64,000 nucleotides of DNA from Alteromonas indica (GTDB taxonomy: Bacteria > Pseudomonadota > Gammaproteobacteria > Enterobacterales > Alteromonadaceae). Shown piece by piece: positions 54,388-63,179 of this stretch. The notes beneath the pieces are model-generated. The model did no database searches and was not told the origin of the DNA. It was given only the letters and a program-made list of their open reading frames with translations. The stretch's first letter is position 1, and every line of letters starts with the position of its first letter. The stretch lies in the NCBI GenBank assembly GCA_003056425.1, contig PYVY01000003.1:62001-126000 (forward strand), written 5' to 3'. The translations under genes were made by a program, and so were the position numbers.

Positions 54388-55596
54388 TCAGTCATTTTGT
54401 AGGGCGCTGGCAGGCTGTGTTTGCATTGCCCGGTACGCCGGATACAGACTGGCGATAAAACATAATGCCAACGATAATACAGTATAAATGGCGACCTGCA
54501 TCCAGCGTAAATCTACCGGCACTGCGTTGCCATCAGCTGAAAGCCCCAACTCAACCCCTAACAGATGCAAAATGTTGTTCAGCTGAAAGGTTAGCAATAG
54601 CCCAAGAACTAAACCAATAGCCGCCCCCTTAATACCATTGAACACGCCATTGAGCATAAAAATATGCATGATTCGGGAACGGGATAACCCCTGAGTTTGC
54701 AAGATCGCAATATCGCCCTGCTTTTCCGATACCACCATCACCAACGCCGACACAATATTAAAGGCTGCTACGGCGATAATCAGCGTTAGCATTAAAAACA
54801 TCATATTGCCCTCCATTTTAACCGCATCGAACAGCGGTCCCTGGCGATCCCGCCAGTTTTGCGATGTCCATTGATGCTGGTTAATCTGCGCCAGGGTTTG
54901 CTGATAAGCAAAAGCGTCGTGCAAGAATAGCCGAAAATCGGTAGGGCTGTCAGCACTTTGCCGTAGCAGACGCTGCGTATCTGAAAGCTGCATAAAAATG
55001 AGTTTTTCATCCATCCGCGAGCCCACGTCATGCACCCCGCTGATCGTTACCAGCTTTTGACTGGGCAAGCGCCCAAAGGGGGTGTACACGGTGGCCCCAG
55101 CCACCAGCACGCGTAACGTATCGCCGGTAGCAACTTGCAACTGTTGCGATAATGCCTGGCTGATAATCACATTAAATGATCCCGGGCTTAGATCATCCAA
55201 CCGGCCAATCTCAAGATGTTTTGCCAGCACACTGTGTTGCATTGCGTCAGGTACAATACCCTGAATTTGGACGCCCCGGAGCGCCTTACGCGATTGCACT
55301 ACCCCCTCGGTTTCGAGATAGGGCATTACCTGCCGTACATTAGGCAAATTATGCATGTCTTCAGCTTTAATAGCTTGCGCCGCACTTTGCTGCACCACGA
55401 TATGCGGCACCAGGCCTAAGATACGTGACTTTAACTGTGCCTCAAATCCGTTCATCACCGACACCACAACAATGAGTGCCATTAACCCCAGGGCAATACC
55501 TGCAACTGAAAACCGATTGATAAACGAGACAAAACTATTGTGTTTGCCAGCCAGAGAATAACGCCAGGCAATAAAAGCTGAAATTGGGTGAAACAT
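54388..55596 (-). CDS. LolC/LolE-family lipoprotein-releasing ABC permease
   Basis: A 402-residue inner-membrane permease of the complex that frees lipoproteins from the inner membrane for LolA. The MacB-like core is clear: an N-terminal amphipathic/TM segment (SFVSFINRFSVAGIALGLMALIVVVSVMNGFE, split at ~22-53), a large periplasmic domain (~55-260) and three TM helices in the C-half with AAFNIVSALVMVVSEK. The gene should start at 55596; an upstream in-frame ATG at 55716 would add a Cys-rich, non-homologous stretch. LolD and a second permease are not adjacent in the window. The neighbour divergently transcribed is the PilZ-mfd group. Confidence 0.85.
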   Translation of the reverse strand: MFHPISAFIAWRYSLAGKHNSFVSFINRFSVAGIALGLMALIVVVSVMNGFEAQLKSRILGLVPHIVVQQSAAQAIKAEDMHNLPNVRQVMPYLETEGVVQSRKALRGVQIQGIVPDAMQHSVLAKHLEIGRLDDLSPGSFNVIISQALSQQLQVATGDTLRVLVAGATVYTPFGRLPSQKLVTISGVHDVGSRMDEKLIFMQLSDTQRLLRQSADSPTDFRLFLHDAFAYQQTLAQINQHQWTSQNWRDRQGPLFDAVKMEGNMMFLMLTLIIAVAAFNIVSALVMVVSEKQGDIAILQTQGLSRSRIMHIFMLNGVFNGIKGAAIGLVLGLLLTFQLNNILHLLGVELGLSADGNAVPVDLRWMQVAIYTVLSLALCFIASLYPAYRAMQTQPASALQND

Positions 55597-55781
55597 ACAA
55601 TTTTCGTTGTTTGATCGAAATGGATAGCTCACACTTACCTGAGTAAGTAATGCGCAGCATGGGTAACATCGTGCTAAAGTGCCGGTATAACAGCAGCACA
55701 TTGCTAAGCAACACACCGGCGTATGGCATGGGGTATACTACGTGTAAGCGTATGTGCGCACAAGAATTGGTGGTAATAAAT

Positions 55782-56381
55782 ATGGATACCTTATCGTTAG
55801 CTGAAAAGCAGGCGCAGTTCGATGAATTTTTCAGCATTAAACACGAGCTTAAAGCGAATATTAAACCGTTTAGTGATGTTACCTTACTGCCGGCGCCGAA
55901 CCAGTTAGAAGACGCCATGCCGTATGCCTTTCGAATTGCCGGAGAAATGTCAGCTATTGACGCTGCTGCGATCCGGCCATTACGAAATTTAAGTGATCAT
56001 GCTTCGGCCCTGGCAGAGTACTTAACCCACCAATCGAAAAAGATTGATTTAATGATGTCGTTTATCCTGCAACAGCAGGATGAACCCGAGTACCGACAAA
56101 CCACCGTGAAAATTGGTGGCGGCGGGGTGGTAATTCACTCATCTACCCCGTTAGAGGTAGGCACCTATGCGCAGATAAAGCTCTTTTTAACCGAGGAAGC
56201 GGCTGCCATTTTTTGTTTTGGTGAAGTTATTGCTTGTCACGAAGACGAGGATGATTACCATATAGCCTTTATTTTTAACCGTATTCGCGAACAGGATCAG
56301 GAACTTCTGGTCAGAGCCAGTCTGCATCTGCAAACCCAGCAGTTACGCAAACGGGCTGAAGCCAGAGAAGATGATGCCTGA
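55782..56381 (+). CDS. PilZ domain protein (predicted c-di-GMP receptor)
   Basis: A 199-residue cytoplasmic protein. The C-terminal half (~105-190) resembles a PilZ domain: VKIGGGGVVIHSSTPLEVGTYAQIKLFL, then GEVIACHEDEDDYHIAFIFNRI. The usual RxxxR + D/NxSxxG c-di-GMP signature is not clearly present (IGGGGVVIHSS replaces it), so c-di-GMP binding is uncertain. The N-terminal part (~1-100) is helical. It precedes mfd by 52 bp on the same strand. The start at 55782 is chosen because the family-like sequence begins there. Confidence 0.72.
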   Translation: MDTLSLAEKQAQFDEFFSIKHELKANIKPFSDVTLLPAPNQLEDAMPYAFRIAGEMSAIDAAAIRPLRNLSDHASALAEYLTHQSKKIDLMMSFILQQQDEPEYRQTTVKIGGGGVVIHSSTPLEVGTYAQIKLFLTEEAAAIFCFGEVIACHEDEDDYHIAFIFNRIREQDQELLVRASLHLQTQQLRKRAEAREDDA

Positions 56382-56433
56382 CTGGCGGCTTAGGCCCCGG
56401 TCTCACCGCGTTTCTTAACCAAAACCAGGTGAC

Positions 56434-59400
56434 ATGACAGCTACAACCACAGTCTTGCCTCTTCCGAAAGCACGGTCCGATAGCCACAGTGAAGATCATC
56501 AACATTGGGGCCACTTACAAGGCAGTAGCGCTGCCTTAGCGGTGGCCCGCGCTTATCAGCAAAGCTCAGGGCCGGTTGTGCTGCTCACTGCCGACACGCC
56601 TTCGGCGCTTAAAATGCAGCGTGAAATTGCCTTTTTCCTGAATACCAATGCCGCACAGGTTCCGATGTTCCCCGACTGGGAAACATTACCGTATGATATG
56701 TTTTCGCCGCATCAGGATATTGTCTCGCAGCGACTGGAAACCCTGTTTCACTTTTCCAGCCAGCGCCAGGGTATTTTTATTGTACCCGTGAATACATTGA
56801 TGCAACGGTTAGCGCCGGTAGACTATCTGAACAAGTATTTATTGATGCTTGAGCAAGGTCAGACCTTAGATCGCGATCGGTTTCGGCGTAACCTTGAGCA
56901 AGCAGGCTACCTGCATGTTAGCCAGGTAATGAGCCACAGTGAATTTTCAGTTCGCGGTTCAATAATCGACTTGTACCCAATGGGCAGCGATCGTCCGTTT
57001 AGAATAGACTTATTCGATGACGAAATAGAATCCATTCGGTATTTCGACCCGGAAACCCAGCGGTCAAGCGATACTGTCAGTGAAATTCGCTTATTACCGG
57101 CTCGCGAGTTCCCCACAGATAAAGACGCCATTACGTTATTCAGGCAGCAATTTCTTGACCGCTTCGACGCCAGTCAGGCTCATGAATCTGTGTTTTCTCA
57201 GGTTAGTAAAGGGACGATGCCCAGTGGGGTGGAATATTACTTACCACTGTTTTTTGAAAAGACCGCCACGCTGTTTGATTATTTGCATCCTGCTACCCGT
57301 TTAGTACTGCATGGCGACCTGATGCAGGCGGCTGAATTTTTCTGGGCAGATGTTAGCGAGCGGTACGAACAGCATCGCTATAATCTGGCGCGTCCCCTGC
57401 TGACCCCAGACGAGTTATTTTTGCCCATCAATAGCTTGTTTGAGCAAATTAAGAAGTGGCCTCGGGTAACATTATTAAACGAGCCTGTAGAAGACAAGCC
57501 CGGTTATACCAACGCGCCCAGTGTCAAACTCAACGACATCGCGTTAAACCCGCAAAAAAAACAACCTGCTGAAGCTTTACTAAAGACCCTGCAGGAAGCT
57601 AGCGAGCGTCACGCGCGGTTATTGTTTATCGCCGAGTCCCAGGGGCGCCGTGAAAACATGCTGGAGATTTTGCGAAAAGCAGATATCCGGCCGCGTCAGT
57701 TTGACGACTTTAACGCATTTTGTACCGCGGATGAGCCCATCGGCATTACCGTAGGGTTAGTTGAAAACAGCTTTAGCTGGGCCGGTGATAACACTACCTT
57801 GCTTATTGTGACGGAAACCGAGCTACTGGGTTACAAGATAAGCCAGCGTCGGTTACGTACCAAGGCCAGTACGACGGATGAAAACGCCATTATCCGCAAC
57901 CTGGCCGAGCTGTCAGTAGGCCAACCGGTGGTGCATCTTGACCATGGTGTAGGTCGCTATACGGGTATGCAAACATTGGATGCCGGGGGGGTGACAACCG
58001 AATACTTGTGTATTGAATACGCTAAACAGTCGAAGTTGTATGTTCCTGTGGCGTCACTGCATTTAATTTCCCGCTATACCGGCGGTGATGTTGATCACGC
58101 CCCTTTACATGCGCTGGGCTCTGATGCCTGGACCAAAGCCAAACAAAAAGCTGCAGAGCGGGTACGTGATGTGGCCGCAGAATTACTTGATGTGTATGCC
58201 AAACGGGCCGCCAATCCTGGTTTTGCCTACCCCATTGAGTGGCAGGATTATCAGAGCTTTGCCGATAGCTTTCCGTTTGAAGAGACCCCCGACCAGCAGC
58301 AAGCCATCAACGCCGTTATTCAAGATATGGGTAGCCCGAATGCGATGGACCGGCTGGTATGTGGTGATGTCGGCTTTGGTAAAACTGAAGTAGCCATGCG
58401 GGCTGCATTTTTAGCGGCCAGCCAGGGAAAACAGGTCGCCATTTTGGTCCCTACTACGCTGTTGGCGCAGCAGCATTTTGAAAATTTTCAGGACCGTTTC
58501 GCCCAGTGGCCATTTAATATCCAGGTAATGAGCCGGTTTGTCAGTGCCAAAGAACAAAAGCGCGTTGGTGAAGGCATCAGTGAAGGCAAAGTCGATATCG
58601 TGGTAGGAACCCATAAATTACTAAGTAATGATATTAAGTTTCATGACCTGGGGCTGGTAATTATTGATGAGGAACACCGTTTCGGGGTACGCCAGAAAGA
58701 AAAGTTCAAAGCCTTACGTGCTGACGTGGATATTTTAACCCTGACCGCCACGCCCATCCCCCGCACGTTAAACATGTCGTTGTCGGGAATGCGCGACCTG
58801 TCAATTATCGCCACCCCACCGGCCAAACGCTTGTCTATCAAAACCTTTGTTCAACAGCGTAATAAGGCGGTTATACGTGAGGCGATCATGCGCGAGATTC
58901 TGCGTGGTGGCCAGGTTTACTTCTTGCACAATGAAGTGGATACGATAGAGCGCACCGCAGAAGAGCTTGGCGAAATTGTACCTGAAGCCAGAGTAGCCAT
59001 TGGTCACGGCCAAATGCGCGAACGCGAGTTAGAACAGGTAATGAGCGACTTTTACCACCAGCGTTACAACGTGCTGGTATGCTCTACTATTATCGAAACC
59101 GGCATTGATGTACCGACGGCCAATACCATTATTATGGATCGCGCCGACCGACTGGGCCTGGCTCAGCTTCACCAGTTACGCGGCCGTGTGGGGCGCTCGC
59201 ACCATCAGGCCTACGCCTACTTACTTACCCCTCATCCTAAACGAATGACCAAAGATGCCGGTAAACGACTTGACGCTATCGCTAATCTGGAAGATTTAGG
59301 TGCTGGCTTTGCTCTGGCCACCCATGATCTTGAAATTCGTGGTGCGGGTGAATTGCTGGGTGATGAACAGTCAGGTCAGATAGCGACGGTAGGCTTTACC

Positions 59401-59925
59401 TTGTATATGGATATGTTGGACCAGGCTGTCACCGCATTAAAGGAAGGCCGGGAACCCTCACTGGATGCCTCTATGGCAGGCCAGACCGAAGTAGATTTAC
59501 GTATTGCTGCATTATTACCTGATGACTATATTGCCGATGTTAATACTCGCCTCTCGTTATATAAACAATTGGCTAGCTGCGCCACACAACACGAGATTGA
59601 TGAGTTTCAGGTAGAATGTATTGACCGCTTTGGCTTATTGCCTGAGTCGGCAAAAAATCTGGTACGGGTGGCGGAGCTTAAAATCATAGCCAAATCGCTG
59701 GGTATCAGCAAAATAGATTTGTCTGCCGGCGGCGGTAGCATCGAATTTAACGCAGATACACCGGTTGATCCGGGTTATATTATCCAGCTGGTACAAAGTC
59801 AGCCGAAAACCTTCAAATTTGAAGGCAGTCAAAAATTAAAAGTGGTCAAACCGACTGAGACTGCGGAGCAGCGTATAGCGTTGACGCGGGATATTCTTAG
59901 CGGTTTTGCCCAGGAGACGCGCTAA
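56434..59925 (+). CDS. mfd: Transcription-repair coupling factor
   Basis: An 1163-residue ATP-dependent DNA translocase that removes stalled RNA polymerase and recruits UvrA. Domain order is typical: a UvrB-like N-terminal region (~1-340), an RNA-polymerase-interaction domain (~480-570; GQPVVHLDHGVGRYTGM), and a RecG-like helicase with Walker A GDVGFGKTEVA (K650), DEEH box in VIIDEEHRFG and motif VI (QLRGRVGRS). A C-terminal autoinhibitory TRCF domain (~1010-1150) follows. The length is close to E. coli Mfd (1148). The stop abuts the csiV start. Confidence 0.96.
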   Translation: MTATTTVLPLPKARSDSHSEDHQHWGHLQGSSAALAVARAYQQSSGPVVLLTADTPSALKMQREIAFFLNTNAAQVPMFPDWETLPYDMFSPHQDIVSQRLETLFHFSSQRQGIFIVPVNTLMQRLAPVDYLNKYLLMLEQGQTLDRDRFRRNLEQAGYLHVSQVMSHSEFSVRGSIIDLYPMGSDRPFRIDLFDDEIESIRYFDPETQRSSDTVSEIRLLPAREFPTDKDAITLFRQQFLDRFDASQAHESVFSQVSKGTMPSGVEYYLPLFFEKTATLFDYLHPATRLVLHGDLMQAAEFFWADVSERYEQHRYNLARPLLTPDELFLPINSLFEQIKKWPRVTLLNEPVEDKPGYTNAPSVKLNDIALNPQKKQPAEALLKTLQEASERHARLLFIAESQGRRENMLEILRKADIRPRQFDDFNAFCTADEPIGITVGLVENSFSWAGDNTTLLIVTETELLGYKISQRRLRTKASTTDENAIIRNLAELSVGQPVVHLDHGVGRYTGMQTLDAGGVTTEYLCIEYAKQSKLYVPVASLHLISRYTGGDVDHAPLHALGSDAWTKAKQKAAERVRDVAAELLDVYAKRAANPGFAYPIEWQDYQSFADSFPFEETPDQQQAINAVIQDMGSPNAMDRLVCGDVGFGKTEVAMRAAFLAASQGKQVAILVPTTLLAQQHFENFQDRFAQWPFNIQVMSRFVSAKEQKRVGEGISEGKVDIVVGTHKLLSNDIKFHDLGLVIIDEEHRFGVRQKEKFKALRADVDILTLTATPIPRTLNMSLSGMRDLSIIATPPAKRLSIKTFVQQRNKAVIREAIMREILRGGQVYFLHNEVDTIERTAEELGEIVPEARVAIGHGQMRERELEQVMSDFYHQRYNVLVCSTIIETGIDVPTANTIIMDRADRLGLAQLHQLRGRVGRSHHQAYAYLLTPHPKRMTKDAGKRLDAIANLEDLGAGFALATHDLEIRGAGELLGDEQSGQIATVGFTLYMDMLDQAVTALKEGREPSLDASMAGQTEVDLRIAALLPDDYIADVNTRLSLYKQLASCATQHEIDEFQVECIDRFGLLPESAKNLVRVAELKIIAKSLGISKIDLSAGGGSIEFNADTPVDPGYIIQLVQSQPKTFKFEGSQKLKVVKPTETAEQRIALTRDILSGFAQETR

Positions 59926-61260
59926 ATGAAGTCTGCGCTACAAGCGTTAATGGCCACTGTGCTGATGAGTAGTGCCTCTATGGGACACGCGCAAGAAGAC
60001 TGGTGGTTCGATGTGGAAGTGATTTTGTTTGACCGCGGTCAGGCAATATCCCAAACCAAAGAACAATTTGATTACGCTCCTGATCTTGCCCCCGTTTCAG
60101 CTGACTGGGACTTGCTGGGAAATTTACTGTATCCGGATATCAGCTGGTTAAAACAAAACTTACCGGTATGCGGGCAATCCTCCTCCCCCCTGTGGCAGGC
60201 GCAGCCTTCACTTAAAGAGATTACTCAGCGCTATGAACAGTGGCAACAAGCGCAACCGGGTTATACGCAGGGCGCGCTACCCGCGGCCCCTGAAGCGTCT
60301 TCCGGCGAACGCCCGGTAGGTGCGCTTGGTACCTCGCCGTATGCCAGCACGGTAGACCGCACTACTCAGCTAAACGATTCGCCAGGCCCTGATGCCTGGG
60401 CCATAGCGGGTTACTGGCTGGCTTTTAACTGGCCCGAACCAGCCCGGGTGTCGGTGCCGACCATGACGTATTGCGAACCGGCGCAACCATGGATTCGCTA
60501 TCAAGATAATGAGTGGGTAGTGTATGCACCGGATAACCATTTACCCGCTCCGGCACAGGTGCCAATTGTGCCGTCCGGCGATGATTCTGCCACAGCCAGC
60601 CCGCGAATACTTAGTGCCAAGGCCAATGAACTCGAGAAGTTGTCGTTGCAAATACGCAGCACCCGCGGGTTAACCCGGTTGTTGCACACAACGTGGCGCC
60701 AACCGGTGGCATTTGGCGAGGATAATGCTGCAGCAGTACGGCTGTTTGCCGGGAAAAATTATGCCCAGCAGTTTTTGCTGTCAGGACAGCCCAAACAGGA
60801 ACAGTTGGTTACTCTGGATGTTGACGGGACGCCGGCCGGCCCCCAGCAGGAGCGTTTTTTTGAACAGCTTAGCCAGCAGTTGGCCAGTGATGAAGATGTT
60901 CCCTTTGCTACGCTGCTCGCCGCAGCCGATATTGCCGATACATCGCTGCAGGCAAAAGTGGAGAAAACCAGTGTTTCGCCACATGCGCCCATCTGGCAAA
61001 TGGATGGCTATTTAAAGGTTTATCTGAAATATATTAATCAGGTGCCTTACCTGCATATTGATTCAATGCTGTATTACCGCCAGCCGGTACCGATGAATAT
61101 TAGCCAGATTGCCAGTGGTGAAAAACCGCAGTACAAGCTGGTTTCAGTGCCTTTTCATCAAATGCGCCGGGTCATTAGCAAGCAGTTGCACTACTTTGAT
61201 CATCCCTTGTTTGGCATGGTGGTCACGCTACGGCGCTCACCCACATCAAAAGAGCAATAA
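59926..61260 (+). CDS. csiV: CsiV family protein, peptidoglycan-associated
   Basis: A 444-residue exported protein: signal peptide ending at GHAQ (~22), then the diagnostic CsiV opening EDWWFDVEVILFDRG. CsiV in Vibrio and Shewanella is a periplasmic protein needed in D-amino-acid/peptidoglycan-related stress and influences LpoA/PBP1A. The start comes directly after the mfd stop, the arrangement seen in many gammaproteobacteria. A proline/alanine-rich stretch at ~95-140 is of low complexity. The C-terminal domain ends with a conserved-looking RRVISKQLHYFDHPLFGMVV split over ~420-440. Confidence 0.88.
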   Translation: MKSALQALMATVLMSSASMGHAQEDWWFDVEVILFDRGQAISQTKEQFDYAPDLAPVSADWDLLGNLLYPDISWLKQNLPVCGQSSSPLWQAQPSLKEITQRYEQWQQAQPGYTQGALPAAPEASSGERPVGALGTSPYASTVDRTTQLNDSPGPDAWAIAGYWLAFNWPEPARVSVPTMTYCEPAQPWIRYQDNEWVVYAPDNHLPAPAQVPIVPSGDDSATASPRILSAKANELEKLSLQIRSTRGLTRLLHTTWRQPVAFGEDNAAAVRLFAGKNYAQQFLLSGQPKQEQLVTLDVDGTPAGPQQERFFEQLSQQLASDEDVPFATLLAAADIADTSLQAKVEKTSVSPHAPIWQMDGYLKVYLKYINQVPYLHIDSMLYYRQPVPMNISQIASGEKPQYKLVSVPFHQMRRVISKQLHYFDHPLFGMVVTLRRSPTSKEQ

Positions 61261-61261
61261 C

Positions 61262-61786
61262 ATGAAAATATACACCCGAGGGGGCGACCAGGGCCAAACC
61301 CGTATTTATGCTGATAAACCGGTGAAGGTAAGTAAAGCCGATACCGTTCTGGCATGTTACGGCGATATTGATGAGCTGAATAGCCAAGTGGGCCTGCTGG
61401 CCTGCCATGCCGATAGCGAGACCGACTTTTTGCACGGCGTTCAGCAAAATTTGTTTCAGTTGGGTTATGCGATCTCTGCCACCTCCAGTCTGAACGAAAG
61501 TGATGTGTTAGCACTGGAACAGCGTATCGACAGTTTGGCCGCCCCGCTGCCCCCCCAACGCAGTTTCATTTTACCCGGCGGGCATGTTTCTGCAGCGCAG
61601 GCGCATGTGTGCAGAACGGTTTGCCGGCGGGCTGAGCGTACACTAGTAGCAGCCAGTATGGAGCATCCGGTTCCCGCCACCACCATGGCTTATCTTAACC
61701 GCTTATCGGACTATTTCTTTGTGCTCGCCAGAAGCCTCAATGCAAGTGCCGGGCAGCCAGACATCAGCGTACCTGCACGTGGCTAA
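61262..61786 (+). CDS. Cob(I)alamin adenosyltransferase, PduO-type
   Basis: A 174-residue ATP:corrinoid adenosyltransferase that makes adenosylcobalamin. The family N-terminus KIYTRGGDQGQT is preserved (G-D-x-G-x-T ATP-binding), and RAERTLVA and NRLSDYFFVLARSLN near the C-terminus are diagnostic. Family trimers bind ATP at subunit interfaces. The start is one base after the csiV stop, without a separate ribosome site in the gap, so translational coupling is likely. The link to the CbiM-like gene at 52758 is distant and speculative. Confidence 0.92.
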   Translation: MKIYTRGGDQGQTRIYADKPVKVSKADTVLACYGDIDELNSQVGLLACHADSETDFLHGVQQNLFQLGYAISATSSLNESDVLALEQRIDSLAAPLPPQRSFILPGGHVSAAQAHVCRTVCRRAERTLVAASMEHPVPATTMAYLNRLSDYFFVLARSLNASAGQPDISVPARG

Positions 61787-61808
61787 CGGCTCACTTATAA
61801 ACGGCACG

Positions 61809-63179
61809 TTATAGACGAGTTACCGCAACTACGCCGGTAACAATCAATGCCAGGACAACATTTAAAATAGCGCCCTCGCGCGCCATAACCGGTACGCTCA
61901 GCCGCCCGCTGCTATACACAATGGTATTAGTGGGTGTGGCTACCGGCATCATAAAGGCGCAGCTGGCACTGATTGCTGCTGGCATCATCAATATCAACGG
62001 GTCTATTTGCATCGCCATTGCTGCGCTGGCCAGAATGGGCATAAGCAGCGTCGCCGTGGCGGTATTAGAGGTCACTTCGGTAACAAAACTCACGCTAATA
62101 CATAACACCAGTATGATGCCTAGTAACGGAAATACTGATAACCCGCCAAAGGCATCGCCCAACCGTTGGCTTAGTCCTGACGCCACGAAAGCACTGGCCA
62201 GGCAAATCCCCCCAGCATACACCAGCAACAACCCCCAGGGGATTTGGGTAGCGGTATCCCAGTCTAAAATTTGGCCGGGCTTTTCGCGGTTACCATCCGG
62301 AATTAAGCACATTAACAATACCCCAGCTATGGCAATCGTGCTGTCGCTAACGTTCGGCATATTCAGAAAAGCGGTCCAGTACGGACGAAAAATCCACGCC
62401 ATCGCCACCAGCCCGAATGTGATTAACACTCGTTTTTCAGCACGTTGCCATGCTCCTGACTGCGGCAAATCAATCTTAGGCATAGCGCCTACCGACCGGG
62501 TTAGCCATAATGCCATCACCGGAATGCCCAACACCACAATGGGTACACCGGTGCTCATCCAGTTTAAAAAACTGATTTCACTGCCGGTTACCTGGGTATA
62601 CACATTCATGAATATAATATTGGGTGGGGTTCCAATCGGCGTACCTACCCCACCTAAACTGGCAGCGTAGGCAATACCGAGCAACAGGGCGGTAGCCAAA
62701 CGTTCTGAGGGCATTGCAGTAATGATTGCCATCGCGATAGGTAGCAGCATTAGGGTGGTCGCGGTATTAGAGATCCACATACTTAGAATTGCCGAGGTTA
62801 GCATAAAGCCTAATACCAGCCGTCGCGCGCTACTGGCACCAGTGACGTTAAGCATGTAAACAGCTAAACGTTTATGCACACCTGATTTTTCCAGCGACTT
62901 GGACAGCATAAATGCGCCCATGAGCAGTAATATTACGTGGCTACCTAAGGCCGCAGAAGCTTGCTGGTAGGTCATCACCCCGGCAGCCGGAAACGCCACA
63001 AAAGGAATAAGCGCAGTCAATGCAATGGGCAGCGCCTCGGTCACCCATAACATGGCGATAAGCACGGTCAGCCCGGCCGTGATCGCTTGCGGATACGCCA
63101 GCCCTGCAAACGCGAGTGTCTGCCAGCTAACCATACTGCTGACAAGGCTAATACCAATCCATTTATAACGTATTTTCAT
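61809..63179 (-). CDS. SLC13/DASS family sodium-coupled anion transporter
   Basis: A 456-residue inner-membrane transporter of the divalent-anion:sodium symporter type, with about eleven helices. Two SNT-type signature motifs are clear: SNTATTLMLLPIAMAI (~residue 135) and SNTATATLLMPILASA (~residue 372), which form the substrate/sodium site. Substrates in the family are dicarboxylates, citrate, sulfate or phosphate; these cannot be distinguished here. The start overlaps the nagZ stop by 17 bp, so the two are co-transcribed. It is convergent with the adenosyltransferase gene. Confidence 0.9.
   Translation of the reverse strand: MKIRYKWIGISLVSSMVSWQTLAFAGLAYPQAITAGLTVLIAMLWVTEALPIALTALIPFVAFPAAGVMTYQQASAALGSHVILLLMGAFMLSKSLEKSGVHKRLAVYMLNVTGASSARRLVLGFMLTSAILSMWISNTATTLMLLPIAMAIITAMPSERLATALLLGIAYAASLGGVGTPIGTPPNIIFMNVYTQVTGSEISFLNWMSTGVPIVVLGIPVMALWLTRSVGAMPKIDLPQSGAWQRAEKRVLITFGLVAMAWIFRPYWTAFLNMPNVSDSTIAIAGVLLMCLIPDGNREKPGQILDWDTATQIPWGLLLVYAGGICLASAFVASGLSQRLGDAFGGLSVFPLLGIILVLCISVSFVTEVTSNTATATLLMPILASAAMAMQIDPLILMMPAAISASCAFMMPVATPTNTIVYSSGRLSVPVMAREGAILNVVLALIVTGVVAVTRL

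Noticed and set aside
55597-55716. Cys-rich N-terminal extension of the LolC/E gene
   Set aside because: The extra 40 residues (several CC pairs) do not fit the family; the inner ATG at 55596 begins the normal membrane N-terminus.
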